The notes under the pieces are model-generated. The model saw only the letters and a list, made by a program, of their open reading frames with translations, did not search any database and was not told the DNA's origin. From Diabrotica undecimpunctata (taxonomy: Eukaryota > Arthropoda > Insecta > Coleoptera > Chrysomelidae), in the NCBI RefSeq assembly GCF_040954645.1, contig NC_092808.1:115918049-115982048 (forward strand): a stretch of DNA of 64,000 bases, written 5' to 3'. Shown one piece after another: positions 9,156-21,954 of this stretch. The position numbers and the translations under genes were made by a program. The number at the start of each line of letters is the position of its first letter. Position 1 is the first letter of the stretch.

Positions 9156-9818
9156 CAGTGATGAGTGCCTTAAGAACCGGCAAAATAACGCAAAAGATAG
9201 AAAACATAATACGTTGTGAAATAAAAAGAGATGAACGTAGTAGAGGTGGAAAATTATCGATAAAAACCTCTAATTTACATTACATTATATTAGGACTTTC
9301 GATAGTTTCCCACCTTTAGACTTTAGCTTATGAGCTAGTTGACTTCAGTCATAATATTACAAGTATGACGTCGAACATTAACATTTTTTAAATTTCGCAT
9401 AAAGTAAAAACTGATTGAAAGCAATGAAGCAAAAGTAAGTAAACAGTTTAATTAGTAGTAATTTGATAAATACAGAATAACAAGCTATGATAATTATTCT
9501 GTATTGAGAAGAGTGTATGCCACGTCTCAATCACAGTTTATTATTGATCAATACTTTAATTTTGGATAAAAACATACTCGTAATTGAATTGTTTTTACTT
9601 ACATTACGTGATACGTATTACTATGACTAAAGTCAACCAGCTCGTAAGCTAACGTCTAAAGGTGGGAAACTTTCGATAGATCTAATGTAATGTAAAGTAA
9701 ATTATAGGTTTAATCGATAATTTCTCACCTCTACTACTTGCATCTCTTTTTATTTCACAACGTATTATGTTTTCTATCTTTTGCGTTATTTTGCCGGTTC
9801 TTAAGGCACTCATCCCTG
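9156..9818. mobile_element. Foldback MITE with long terminal inverted repeats and TA duplication
   Basis: The element starts CAGTGATGAGTGCCTTAAG and ends with the complement (CTTAAGGCACTCATCCCTG); TA flanks both sides (9154-9155, 9819-9820). The inverted repeats cover most of the 663 bp, with the axis near 9487 in a small central hairpin. There is no coding frame. The TA target and CAG start fit a non-autonomous Tc1/mariner-type element. The two arms differ at scattered positions, so it is older than the Penelope palindromes. Confidence 0.9.
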
Positions 9819-9967
9819 TATATGTGTGTTTCATAATAATTATAATAAAGATAATTTCAAAAAGTGCTTACAAACTAATTCTTTGAGAACCGCGATAAAA
9901 ACCCTATATATATATGTTATTTAAACACACTCATTGCTCATAAAACTATACACAAACAAAACATCTT

Positions 9968-10170
9968 ACTTTAATAAAATGTTGATATTACGAAAGATAC
10001 TGGGAGTTAAAGTGCAAATTTAAAATTTTGATGCAGCTGATAGAGTGCGCCACATATGCCGCATATATGGCATAAATTTGCACTTAATTTTTTTGCTCTT
10101 TAAGTTAGATCTAACTTGTTAATAAAAATGAGTATGAAAAAGGCCGACTTTTTGGCTTATAAACATTTAT
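9968..10170 (+). mobile_element. Solo piece of a long inverted repeat related to 23394-25651
   Basis: It matches the sub-terminal part of the mariner-like element at 23475-23720: AATAAAATGTTGATATTA, GTTAAAGTGCAAA, a GCGCCAC..ATGCC block and ATAAATTTGCACTTAA. Neither the outer terminus nor a transposase is present. Confidence 0.75.
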
Positions 10171-10890
10171 ATTTAACATTTTTCATGTTACATGCTCAAT
10201 AAAAAGCTGGCGAAAAAACACAATTTTTAAAAAACAACAAAACCTATGACTAATAGAAACAAAATTTTTTTCATAAAATCATATTTCCATTGTTTATTAC
10301 GGTTAAGAGCTGATAATTAAATAGATTATAAACAACGATCTAAATCTTATAAAATATTTTATAGGTGGTACATTCGTATATCAAAAAGGATTAAAAAATT
10401 ATGTCTTTAAAGTGATAGTACTTGTAAAATACCATCATGAAAAAGTGGAGGGGTGAACTACAACAATATTATTTATACTTATTAGCCACTTATCTTCATT
10501 AAATGAAATTATGATAAAATAAATAATTTGTAGAAAAAAATCTAACTTAAAGGTATTTTATTAATATATAATAATTATTATATATTTATATAAAAAATAT
10601 ACACTTATCAGTAAAATTTAAATATTTCTGATAATATAATAGTAAAATTCAATAACTTTTTTACGGAAAAAGTTAATTATTTATTTTTTCGGTATTTTCC
10701 GATAGTCAAAATAGCATAATTCTTATTATTTGGTTGAGCTACCCCATCAAAAAAATAAAAGTTCTATGTGCCACAGAAGCTGAGATATTACAAATTTTGC
10801 CTGCGCGCTTCAACCTAAAGTTTCAATCTAAGAAAAAACAATGCACAGACAGTTCTTACCTTTACCTTTCCGTGGCAGTATTTTTCAAAT
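10171..10890. other. No recognisable gene
   Basis: Very AT-rich; the short open frame at 10734-10925 has no recognisable domain and overlaps the start of a LINE remnant. Confidence 0.5.
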
Positions 10891-10894
10891 ACCA

Positions 10895-11155
10895 TTATTT
10901 TAATTTCTGTGTCTACTTGACCTAAAGAAAGCGTTTGACAGAGTGACACTCAAAGATGTAATCCATCTTCTGTATAATAGAGAAGTTTTCCCAAATAATA
11001 TAAAAACTCTCGGAAACATCTACCAAAACAACAAAATGGAAGTCAGAATGATGAATAACTTACAGAACCTATAGAAATAGGCAGGGGAATAAGACAAAGA
11101 AATTCATTTGGCCCCATGCTCTTCAATTTGATCATGGATGAAATCGTATGCTGGC
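10895..11155 (+). pseudogene. APE-type LINE, RT palm fragment
   Basis: Across one or two frameshifts the plus strand reads VYLDLKKAFDRV, then a helix with IYQNNKMEVRM, LTEPIEIGRGIRQ and PMLFNLIMDEI. These are the RT blocks around the first catalytic Asp (in KAFDRV), the RGIRQG loop and the LFNL.MDE motif of RTE/CR1-like LINEs. Both ends are truncated. It abuts an RT remnant on the opposite strand. Confidence 0.7.
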
Positions 11156-11300
11156 GCTGCCTTAAAATCTACGAAGATGTTATATCCATCTATGTCTTAC
11201 TCGTTGTTTTTTCTAATACTTGTCTGATGAATGATATGTGATAAATGGTAGATCTGTTTTTCAAAAAGCCTCTTTGGTAGGAGTCAAACACTAGGAAAAC
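11150..11300 (-). pseudogene. LINE RT fragment, opposite strand
   Basis: The minus strand reads a QRGFLKNRST block, then HISFIRQVLEKT and VDFKAA in shifted frames, corresponding to the RT GFRKGRST...QVLEK...DFKAAFD region. It overlaps the end of the plus-strand LINE remnant, so two independent LINE fragments meet here. Confidence 0.6.
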
Positions 11301-12456
11301 CTCAGAGAGTACATATAGCTCCCGCGAAAATTTCAAGTGTCACATAAATCTTGAATCGTGAATAGAACAGAAATCTTTATTGAAAGCATACTCTAGAATT
11401 ATTAAAAAATAATTTAGTCCTATTTGGTATATTACTAACAACGGCTAAAATTTGGTTTCCATTAATTATATCTAAAAGAAAATTAAATCAATTAAAAAAT
11501 AATTATATCCAAACATAACAGAAGCTATGCTTATCTAATAAATAATAATGAACTGTTAATATACCTTACTTCGTGAATCATTTCTATTTCTAGGTTTCCT
11601 GTAAGCTCACAACGCACAACAGCATGAATATTGCATATAAATCTTATGAAACCTAAAATTTTATCGAAATTAAAGTCCTATTACAAAACAATCAGACTAT
11701 TTTCAGTCCTTGCGGGCAAGCCTTTTCCGAGTTTAAGTATCACGAGATAAGTAAAATCGCTGTAATTTTCCTTACAATTTTCCTTCTATTTTCATCCATT
11801 TTCCTTACTTTTCTCATTAAGAGAGATTTTTGGTTGAGTCTTAAGAGGTTTAACGATTGCAATAGCTGTAAAGGATTGTTCGTTAATTTCGCTTAATGCT
11901 GCTAATTGTTTTGTTTGTTGAAGCAATGCAAATGAATGTTAGTGAGCATTATGGCTATTCTAAGGATGTTGTAGAAATTATCATAAGCATTGGTAACTTT
12001 TCCTGTTATTATTGTAAATTTGCTAAAACATAAAAAGTAAAGATATCTTATATATTAAGCACAAAAACAATTTTAATCTTTAAAGGTCCTTACGATGCTG
12101 TTATGACTATTGACTTACAAACTTTTAATGATAGATCGCTTGGCGTGCATATCATACATACTACACTTAAATGACAATTTCAGTAAATTGCATGTCTCAC
12201 ATGATACAAATTAAAACTTAGTTAACACATTATTTTTTTTTTGTTTACATAAAGTACTTCCACAACTATGGCCATTTTAAAAAGAACAATAATATTAAAT
12301 GTGTAATAAAAAATGAAAACAAATAATAATTATATCACTTTAACTAATGTCCATTATGATCAATCTTCTGGTACAGTTTAGCGGTTTTTTGAAGCTAAAT
12401 TTTTTGAAAAACAAATAATAATTATATCACTAGCTTGTCTAAAAAATGAATACCGA
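11301..12456. other. No recognisable gene
   Basis: Nothing supported on either strand beyond AT-rich low-complexity runs. Confidence 0.5.
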
Positions 12457-12469
12457 TGCGGCTGTTGGT
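12457..12469. repeat. LINE target site duplication (3' side)
   Basis: The 13-mer TGCGGCTGTTGGT is repeated at 14263-14275 and borders the oligo-T (the oligo-A tail of the minus-strand LINE). Confidence 0.9.
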
Positions 12470-14262
12470 TTTTTTTTTATTTCGAATTAACGTGTCTCAA
12501 CATCTTAGGTCATTGACACGGGAGCAAAGGTTTACAATAGTACTTACAAAGTTATGATACAAAGTTTACAAAATTGTGAAGAATAAAAATATTATGTAAA
12601 TTATATTTTGTTAAACAATTGAGAAGTCTTTAAAAAGTCTATTAGGCTCTTGAGTCGGCTTCAATAGTTCAGAAGTTCTTCTAGACTATGGGTTATATTG
12701 TTGGCAATGCGGGTGGCCTGGTAGTGCTGACATTCTGTGAGGATGTGTTTGACGGTGATAGGAATATCGTTGCAGTGAGAGCATAACTGTTGGTCTGTAG
12801 AGGATATAAGATGACCGTGTGTCAAACGTGTGTGTCATATTTTCAATCTTCGTATTGTTATCTTTTCTTTTCTGTTCAGAGATGCTAGGGATAAATAGCT
12901 GTAAACATTATTTCTCTGAGCTTTGTGTTTTTGGTGATCCAAAGTTTCTGCCACTTGTCTTGGATATTTCTTTTGAATTTTGATTTTAAATCTTCTTGGA
13001 GCTGTATGTTGTAGGCAGGTAAGTTGGATGTAGATGCTTCTTTTGCAGCGCTGTCAGCCATCTCATTTCCTTGGATGCCGATATGAGAAGGCACCCATAT
13101 TATTGTTATTAAAGTCCCTCGGGAAGTAAGGAGATTGATCGATTCTAATATTTTTTGTACTAAATGATGTTAATTGTAAATATTTTTTAAAGATTGAATT
13201 GCGGATAAGGAATCGGTACACAGAGCTACACTTTGATGATTGTCAAAAGGGAACTCGAGAGCTTTTAAAATACTAAAGAGTTCTCCTGAAAATACGCTAC
13301 ATTCGTTTGATATTCGGTATTGTCGCAGCACTGTATTATCTGTAGTGAAAGAACAGCCAACTCCATCTGCGTTTCGGGATGCATCGGTATAAAGCACCTT
13401 ATCATAGTGGGATGTATTCACAATATCTTTGAAAGCTTGTCGAAAAAAGATATTATTTGTTTGTTGCTTATTAAATTTACAGAGAGAAGTGTTTATAAAA
13501 GGAGGTGTTCTAGACCATGGCGGGGATTCTGTTTTTATAGATGCAATTGTTTGAGATAATTTTGTGTCTTGGCACAAGGGTTGTAGGATCTGTGGGATTG
13601 AAAGTATACATCTGGGCGAGATTACGAGTCCAGGTCTTGGCGAAGTCAGAAGATTAAATACAGGGTTAATCGGATTCGACGAAATTCTGCTAGCATAAGA
13701 TAGGAGTAGTTGCTGCCTCCGGAGGTAAAGGGGGAGTTCATGAGATTCACAATAGGGACTTTCAGCGGGACTGGATCGAAAAGCTTCTAAGCAAATTCGG
13801 AGAGCAGTGTTGTGAACAGAGTTTAAAGATTGTAATAAATTATTGGATACAGACAAGTAAACTATACAACCATAGTCTAATTTGGATCGGATTATAGCTC
13901 GATATATTTTGAGTAGTACACTTTCATCGGCACCCCATTGATGGTGGGACAATGTCTTTAATAAATTCATTCTGCTTAAACAGATGCCTTTTATTTCATC
14001 GATATGACGTCGGCAGGTGAGTTTGTTATCGACAGTTAGTCCTAAAAACTTGTAATGATCAATTGACTCTAAACTTACTCCGTTTAGTGTTATTTTGGGT
14101 ATTTCTGTGCTGTTGTATCTTCTGGTGAATTTAATTATTTTGGATTTATTGGAAGAGAACCTGAAGCCAGTTTTCTCGGACCATGTAGTAAGGGACTCGA
14201 CAGAATTTTGTAATAAAGATGAGGTTGCAGCTGTGGATTTTCCTTGGCAGTATACAATAAGG
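12470..14262 (-). mobile_element. I-clade LINE, 5'-truncated, with 13-bp target site duplication
   Basis: The insertion is bounded by perfect 13-bp duplications and an oligo-A tail on the minus strand (T run at 12470-12478). It retains the end of RT, an RNase H domain and the C-terminal zinc region. The 5' end stops just after the RT active site, a typical outcome of target-primed reverse transcription that ended early. Confidence 0.9.
12601..14262 (-). pseudogene. I-clade ORF2: RT C-terminus, RNase H and C-terminal zinc domain
   Basis: From the 5' end the minus strand reads VESLTTWSEKTGFRFSSNKS (RT after YADD), then HYKFLGLTVDNKLTCRRHI and the LLKIYRAIIRSKLDYGC thumb. RNase H follows, with the first Asp in VLYTDASRNADGVG, a Glu in FSGELFSIL, an Asp in LCTDSLSAI and the last motif SHIGIQGNEMADSAAKEA. 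At the end a CSHCNDIPITVKHILTEC zinc motif and FLKTSQLFNKI precede the stop (12603-12601). A frame break near 13100-13170 splits the RNase H. RNase H in ORF2 marks the I superclade; the length is about half of a full ORF2. Confidence 0.85.
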
Positions 14263-14275
14263 TGCGGCTGTTGGT
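14263..14275. repeat. LINE target site duplication (5' side)
   Basis: TGCGGCTGTTGGT, partner of 12457-12469. Confidence 0.9.
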
Positions 14276-14460
14276 GATTCTTGATGAAATATGAATATTC
14301 TTTGGACTTAATAAAAAACCTACCGCTGACAAGTAGTCTTCTTATTTGACAATATTAATATAATTAAAAACTATTGCTTGTAGTTTGTATGGATATCCTG
14401 TCGTTTGCTGGCTGCAAACGACATCGTAATATAAAAGTGCTTGTGACGTAGATTACGATA

Positions 14461-16830
14461 ATTTATTATTATTATTATATAACAAATAAGGGCAGAGGAG
14501 CAATCTCCTATTATGGCCAAAATACAAAAATAAAAAATATCCTTATAAAACTAATACCAATTATAAAGTTAAGTAAAGTTAAACAATTAAGTATATCATA
14601 CAAAAATTGAATTGTGAAACAACAAATAAATAAATAATGCTATCCGAAAATAACACAATTCTATAAATAAAATAAAGCGCTATCAAGTTTATTTTTAAAC
14701 ATGTTAACACTAGTTGATGATATGATGTTTTGATCCAAATTGTTCCAGATATTAAAGATTATATTTGGCAAGAAGTTCACCCTGGACCTTGTAGTAGTTT
14801 GTTCCCTCTTTAATTTGTATTGATGGCTCTTAATCTTTCGCCTTGATTCAAAGTGATTATGGTGTTTAAGTTCCCAAAATTATGTTTTAAAATACGGAAG
14901 GACGTAATTAGGTCACCTAGAAGACGTCGCTGCTCTAATGTTGTAAGATGAGCCATGGATAGTCTATCTTCATAGTTAGGTCTTACACGGACGTATGCCA
15001 GTCTTGTGGCTTTACGCTGAACATTTTCAAGTATGATTTTATCGCCACTGAGATTTGGATTCCACACTGGTCCAGAAAATTCAAGAATAGGTCTAACGTA
15101 TATTGAGTAAAGTTTTACTAGCAGAGGTTAGAGATATACTTATAAAACATTTACGGATAAAAAACAGTTTTAAGATTGCACGTTTACACACCGACACTGT
15201 GTGATCAGACCAATTTAAGTCACTATTAATTATCATTCCGAGATCGTTGTGGGAGGTTACCGAGTTTAAGGGATGTCCATTAATAAAGTACGGCAGTGAT
15301 GGGTTATTTTTGCCGATATGTAAAACAACGCATTTTTCAATGATAAGCGGACGTAACCATTCTAAGGACCATTTAAATATTGCGTCAAAATCTTGTTGAA
15401 GAACATGTTTTAATATTTGGATTCACATATAATTTCGTGTCATCAGCATAAATGGAAACCTTACTGGATACAATGAGCGGAAGATCACTAGTGTAGACAC
15501 AAATAAGTAGCGATCCAAGTACTGATCCTTATGGAACTCTACTTTTGATTGGCTTATCTAGTGAGTGGTCTTTCCTAACACGAACCCTGAAGTATCTATT
15601 GGATAGAAAATCTTGAATCCAAATATTTAACTTGCCGCGGATACCATAGTGATCCAATTTAGCTAGTGATCGACGTTTTGGAGCACGGTCGAAAGCTTTG
15701 GAGAAGTCTCAGTAGTCTACATTGACAGGATTCCGATTGTTTAAAGATAATGACCAATCGTTTACACAATAAAGTAAGTTTGTAATCGAAGAACGACCTT
15801 TGATAAAGCCATGCTGTTGGTGGGAGATGACATTTGCTTGAAGAACAAACTCAGGCATAGCTTTCGAAATAATTGATTCCATGACCTTGCCGACAATAAG
15901 AACCAGAATGATTGAACGATAATTATTGCAATAAACTTTATTTTCTTTCTTGAATCTAAGAGTAACCAAAGCCAATTCCCAGGACGAGGGGAGAGAACAT
16001 TGATTAAAAGAAGCATTCATTATGGGAGACATAGGGATGGCTACAAACTCTGCACATTGTTTGAGGAAAAAGGAGGTGAGTCCGTCTAATTCAGGTGATG
16101 AATTATTTCGTAGTTTCCTTAAATGATGTTTAATTTCATCCGGTGTGAAAGATATATTGTCAAGAGTTTTAGACAAACGTAAGCACAGATTTGAGGAACG
16201 GTATCGTTAAGTTCATCTGTAAAAACCTGAAAAAAGAATAAAGATAAACATTCCGAAGATTTGTTATTCGAAGAACATAAAGACCCGTTAGCTTTTTAAA
16301 GTAATGGTATGAAGACTTTAAAAGATAAAGATGTACGAATGTATCGATAAACTTTTTACTATTACCACTTGCAATGATAGATTCTTCAAATTCTGTTCTT
16401 AACTTTAGCAAAGATTGTTTGACTCGGTTAGAAAAATTACGGTGAACGAAAAAATCATCAAGAGAACCAGCAAGTTTATGTCTTCGCCAAAGCTTTCGCT
16501 TATGTCGAATTAAATGGGTAGTTGAGAGGTTAATCCAAGGTTTTAATCGATTTCTGTATAGCTGTCGTTCGGTTGTATGATCAGAAATTGTAGTAATAGC
16601 AGTATAAAGAAAAGGGTCCCACATTGACAATGGATCAGAGTGATTAAGAAACATAGATTGCCAGTTTAACTGGGATAAAACTGAATTTACATTAAAGAAA
16701 TCAGTAATGACATACGTTACGAAATTATTTTTACAAGGCGGTGTTAAACTAAATTGAATGTGAGCAGTAATAAGCGAGTGGTCAGAGAGACTCACAGGAG
16801 ATGACAATTAAGTGTAGAAATTAATTGATC
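14461..16830 (-). mobile_element. CR1-like LINE, 5'-truncated
   Basis: The element runs on the minus strand from an endonuclease C-terminus through RT to a 3' untranslated end near 14480. It finishes in an ATT microsatellite (14462-14476), as CR1/L2 elements do. A second copy of the same family with a related 3' end (AGAGG.GCAA..CCTATTAT) lies at 30450-31610. Confidence 0.75.
14810..16807 (-). pseudogene. CR1-like ORF2: endonuclease end plus reverse transcriptase
   Basis: In order on the minus strand: an endonuclease end motif SLSDHSLITAHI (16790-16755); a linker with WINLSTTHLIRHKRKLWRRH; RT starting at FTPDEIKHHLRKLRNN with SPELDGLTSFFLKQ; NNYRSIILV; QQHGFIKGRSSITNLL; SKAFDRAPK; a decayed GSVLGSLL block; and YADDTKLYV near 15440. 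The thumb/C-terminus has VWNPNLSGDKIILENVQRKA and LTTLEQRRLLGDLI. At least five frameshifts or stops separate these parts. The enzyme would have copied element RNA at a nicked target; this copy is dead. Confidence 0.8.
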
Positions 16831-17755
16831 GTCATTTTTGTGAAAAATAAGTCTAAAATTAAAGAAACATCAAATTCTATTTTAAATTCCTATTCCGCTT
16901 TAGGTTTTGGTAATTACCTTTGATGAAAAAAGCTGGTATTGATAAACGGCTGCTATAATTTGTTTACTGAGATACTGCAATTACTTATTACTTTTTATTA
17001 ATAAAAAACTTGTGTTGTAAAGTTGTATACAGCCAATCACCGGAAATATCCCTTTTAAATTTTTATTGTTATTAAAATATGTACTCACAGATTTTGTTTC
17101 TTTAAGGTACAATGAACTTACTGTGTAACACTGTATGATAACCTAGTGTAAGAATTTAATGACTGGTTTTATTTTTTAAATTTAATAATTTGTAAGAATC
17201 GATCAAATACCGTATATGCTTTTTTGATATCGGTGCCTGACTTCTAAAAATGTTAAAAAAGAGAAACTTTTGATACTTGCACCATATAATTAGATGTATC
17301 ATATACTCTGGAGTTAGCATCATCATTACTCTATAAGGAATAGGCAGAAAGAAAAAATATTCGTGGCTCTGAAACCTTCGTCAATAGGCTGGCTTATCAC
17401 AATTTTCAGTTCAATTTTCTCATGCCGTACTAGATCGAAAAAATATAGACAAATGGTCATCGAGGCTACCAACACATAAAGGCACATCTGGGAACTGAAC
17501 TCAAAGAAGAAGATGAGAAATAATTTTTATAAAAATTCAAAAATCTTCCAACCCTGTATATAAATTTTTTTGTGTTATGTTGATTAAACGTATAGGTTAT
17601 CATATAATTATGTTTCTGCTTTAAATATTAACTTTTTTTTCCTTATATGACGCATCAACCACGCAGGGTTATTAGCGTGTATGGATTGTGATACAAAGTT
17701 AGAACTTAACAATACAATATTAACTATAGCAATACATAAATAGAAAAAAACCTAG
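16831..17755. other. No recognisable gene
   Basis: No supported coding frame or repeat boundary on either strand. Confidence 0.5.
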
Positions 17756-17769
17756 ATCTATACACAGTA

Positions 17770-17990
17770 AAATATTAGATTTTTGATATCAGCTTGCAGT
17801 CTTTGAGAAAGGCGAAAATATTTTTAGTATTACTGTCTTTTCCAAGAGCTCTGTTTAATGTTGATGGTATGTTATACATTTTGCGTTGCACATCGTACTT
17901 GGAGCACTGCAATAAACAATGTTATACCGTTAAGACACTTTTACACATGTCACACACAGGTTTATCAGTACGTTTTAGTAGGTAGTCGTT
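17770..17990 (-). pseudogene. I-clade ORF2 C-terminal zinc domain
   Basis: The minus strand reads CDMCKS, then LTV..HCLLQCSKYDVQRKMY, AFLKDCKL and ISKI before a stop. This corresponds to the C-terminal Cys/His domain seen in the other I-clade copy (CSHCND...HILTEC...FLKTSQLFNKI). It lies directly against the endonuclease linker, marking an internal deletion of roughly the RT plus RNase H length. Confidence 0.75.
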
Positions 17991-18885
17991 TAAATTCTAC
18001 AGATTTTTTTTCATTTTTCTGTCGTTTGAATTTATTAAACGCTTTTTTGGATTGTTGAATTGCTTGTTTGCATTCTTGGTTCCACCAAGGAACTGGATGG
18101 AATTTACTGGCGAAGTTAATTTTTCCAATATTTTTATCTGCTGAATCTATTATCAGTTTTGTAACAAAATCTACTTCTTCATTCACATTACTGTTTTGGT
18201 TTATGACATGCAAGTTGTGTTGGATGTGGTTTTGAAGTTTCTTCCAGTCAGCATTTTTTAAGTTCCATTTTACTTCAGGTATAGCTGTAGATGATTCTTC
18301 GTTATGGATTATAATAGAGTAGTGATCACTATCGTATGGCTCTAGTAATATATCCCATGAAAGCATATGAGTTATTGATGGTTCGCATATAGACAAGTCA
18401 ATAGCAGAACCTTCACCCGATCTAATGTCGAAACGGGTGTCTTGTCCATCATCAAGTAGATTTAGGTTAAATTTTCCAGGAGGGATTCTATTTTTCTACC
18501 GAGTTAATTTTTTTGAACCCCATAAAGGGTTATGTGCGTTGAAGTCTCCGACAATTAGTCGTGGAATAGGTATTTGATCTAAGAGGTCCGATATTTCGTT
18601 ATGGTTAAGTTCTTGGTGGGGGGGAATGTATATGTTGCATACGGAAAAGGTAGTTACGTCTTTGATTCTGACTGCAATTGCCTCGAGGTTTGTTTTTAAT
18701 GGTATTTCTATACTATCAATGTCGTTCTTTATGTATATTGCTACTCCTCCGCTGGCTATTTTAGCATGTCGATTTTTAAAGAAAAAATTAAAGTTATTTA
18801 GTTTATGTACAGTGTTGCTTTTAAAATTAGTTTCTTGTAAACATAGAATCATTGGTCTGTATTTTGAGATTAATATTTGCAACAT
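17965..18885 (-). pseudogene. I-clade ORF2: APE endonuclease and linker
   Basis: The N-terminal nuclease reads MILCLQETNFKS (catalytic Glu in QET), GGVAIYIKNDI, FSVCNIYIPPHQ and RLIVGDFNAHNPLWGS (catalytic Asp/Asn in GDFNAH), then a stop near 18500. A further frame (18396-17965) gives ITHMLSWDILLEPYDSDHYS (SDH motif) and a linker with PWWNQECKQAI. After the linker the frame ends at the junction to the C-terminal zinc domain, so RT and RNase H are deleted. Confidence 0.8.
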
Positions 18886-18949
18886 TTCTAAATGGGTGTA
18901 ATACCCATTTAGATTCCATTGAAATAAACTGCTGAATACTATTATTATG

Positions 18950-19922
18950 TTAGTATGTGTCTACAGAGGTATCGCTGTCTGCCTCGATGTGGAAGTTTGG
19001 ATCAATTTGTCGAAGAATTTTATTTCTAATTCGGGTGCATCTACTTTTAATTTTTCTGTCATTTAGTTTAGAGTAAATTTTTGTCAGTAGATCTGTGACT
19101 TTAGAAATTTCATTGGTATATATTTTTGCGATACTTAGTGGGTCCGAAGATCCTGTACAGTTTTCGAAGTAATCTATTAGTTGTTTTGTCACCTGATTGT
19201 TACTATTATCAATAGGGTTCTGACCGACTTCTATTTTGTGAGGTATAGAAGTTGTGTCGCCTGATACAGATACCTTTGCTGGACAGTCTTTTGCTAAGTG
19301 CTTGGTGTTTTTGCATATTTGGTAAGTCTGGTTATCTAAAGATAAGTATATTCTATATGATGTTTCCTCATGAGTAATAACAAAAGAATCGGGTAAGGTA
19401 TAGTTGGTTAAAGGGGATATGTAGGTTTGTCGCCTGAAGCTTAATATATTCTGGAATTCTGGACTTGAAGTCCCTATCCGTAGAAATGATAGGGTGACAA
19501 AATTTTGACACCAAGTGCTTGCAATTTAGATTCCAAGATTAAGTGTGGAATGGACGGACATACGTTAGAAAGTACTAGTCGTTGGCTGAGGGTGATTAGT
19601 CGACGTACTTCCAAGAATTGTTGATTAATGTTGATTTTTCCGTGGTTGGTAATAAAATCATCGACCAATTGTTCATTTGCTAAGTAAATGCATATTCTGT
19701 TGTTGAACAGAAAATAATATTGATTGGTCGAATTATTAGGCTTAAACTGTGAAGGTAATCTTCAATTTTAGTGTTGTCTATTGCATAAAATACGATTGCT
19801 TGATTTCTTGACGGAAAAACACTAGTAGTTGGTTGTCTGGTAACGGAAGAGTAACTTTTAGGTTGCACAGGTTGTTGGTCTGGTACAGAACTAGGTTGAG
19901 TTGACGTAGATGATGATGCCAT
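18950..19922 (-). pseudogene. I-clade ORF1 (gag-like nucleic-acid-binding protein)
   Basis: The start is ATG at 19922 (MASSSTSTQPSSVPDQQPVQ), a Ser/Pro/Gln-rich N-terminus as in gag-like ORF1 proteins. Breaks occur near 19680 and 19474-19192. In the third segment a zinc-knuckle-like ICKNTKHLAKDCPAK is visible near 19310-19270; the first Cys of the CCHC motif appears as Tyr. The C-terminal part contains a helical region ending at 18950. ORF1 normally packages the element RNA. At least three disruptions make it non-functional. Confidence 0.7.
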
Positions 19923-19985
19923 GATGTAAAAATTAATATTTTGTATGCCAAAATATTAATTATTTGGAGCCATAAGATACTGGCC

Positions 19986-21180
<1,195 letters not shown>

Positions 21181-21769
21181 AGTACAAATGGTGGAAGTTA
21201 ACATTTAAAAATCTACATTGAAAATGTTCAGTTAGTCCTAGTGGTGAAGAACACTGTCATAAATATGTTAAAAATATTTTTAACATATTTCTTCTATATT
21301 CTAATATTTTTCAAAATATTTAAACATATCAAGTACACTGTCTTTTTACGTGGTAGCTATGTGGATCTAAAATGTGCTCTTATTTGCCGGGTATCTCCTG
21401 TAAGCATTGAAAGCTTTTGTAATAACTTCATTACACCTTTTGTAATATTACTATAATAAACTCTTAATCTTTTCAATAATATTAACTAAAGTAAAAATTA
21501 AATTAAATTAATATCAAACTGTTGGAAGTGTGATCTTATGATCTTGTTAATTCTCGGCAATACTTATTTTTTACATACTTTTTTAAATTACATGTACAAT
21601 AACCACATGGTCTTTTGGTATGCTATGTTTTTAATCAAATTTTAAACTGTAGCTAGTTTCAATTTATTGTTTATACAACTTAATTATTTAATGTCTATTA
21701 TCTTAAGATTCGTTACATTTTACACCATTGACTGCATCATGTCTTTATGAGGTGATCATTTATATTGAC

Positions 21770-21935
21770 TTTTCTATGGATATTTATTTTTCATATTGTG
21801 CTTTTTAGATGGACTGATGATGCTTTCTGATTAGAGAACGAAACGTCTTCAAATAAATAGATGAAGTAGCCAACTTCTTTGTCTTTTTTCTCCACATTTT
21901 GACCGAAAAACCCACCACTCTTAACGGTTGTACTC
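21770..21935 (+). mobile_element. Penelope-like 3' end, second subfamily
   Basis: The segment parallels the 3' end at 41750-41917: TTAGATG.ACTGATGATGC, GAAACGTCTTCAA.TAAATAGAT, GTCTTTTTTCTCC and ATTTTGACCGAAAA..CC, ending with GTTGTACTCC. It differs enough to be a separate subfamily. It is joined at 21955 to a piggyBac intron, so the Penelope end interrupts that piggyBac. Confidence 0.7.
21801..21865 (+). ncRNA. Hammerhead ribozyme motif of Penelope type
   Basis: CTGATGA at 21814-21820, stem II GCTTTCT/AGAGAAC (21822-21828 with 21833-21839; one C-A mismatch, one G-U), GAA at 21840-21842, then the self-complementary ACGT (21843-21846) and C at the expected cleavage position. Helix I can form between GATGGA upstream and TTC downstream. 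As in the copy at 41795, a single U lies between CTGATGA and stem II. A four-base self-complementary stem III suits the small, dimer-acting Penelope hammerheads. Confidence 0.6.
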
Positions 21936-21954
21936 CTTTTTTAATAATAACAAA

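Larger units (their letters stand above)
17756..19985 (-). mobile_element. I-clade LINE with ORF1, internally deleted in ORF2
   Basis: The minus strand carries ORF1 from its start codon (19922), the APE endonuclease of ORF2, and then jumps directly to the C-terminal zinc domain near 17990. RT and RNase H are absent. The two element ends are therefore present while the catalytic middle is gone. ORF1 and the 5' end are retained, which is unusual among the 5'-truncated LINEs here. The outer boundaries are approximate. Confidence 0.75.
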
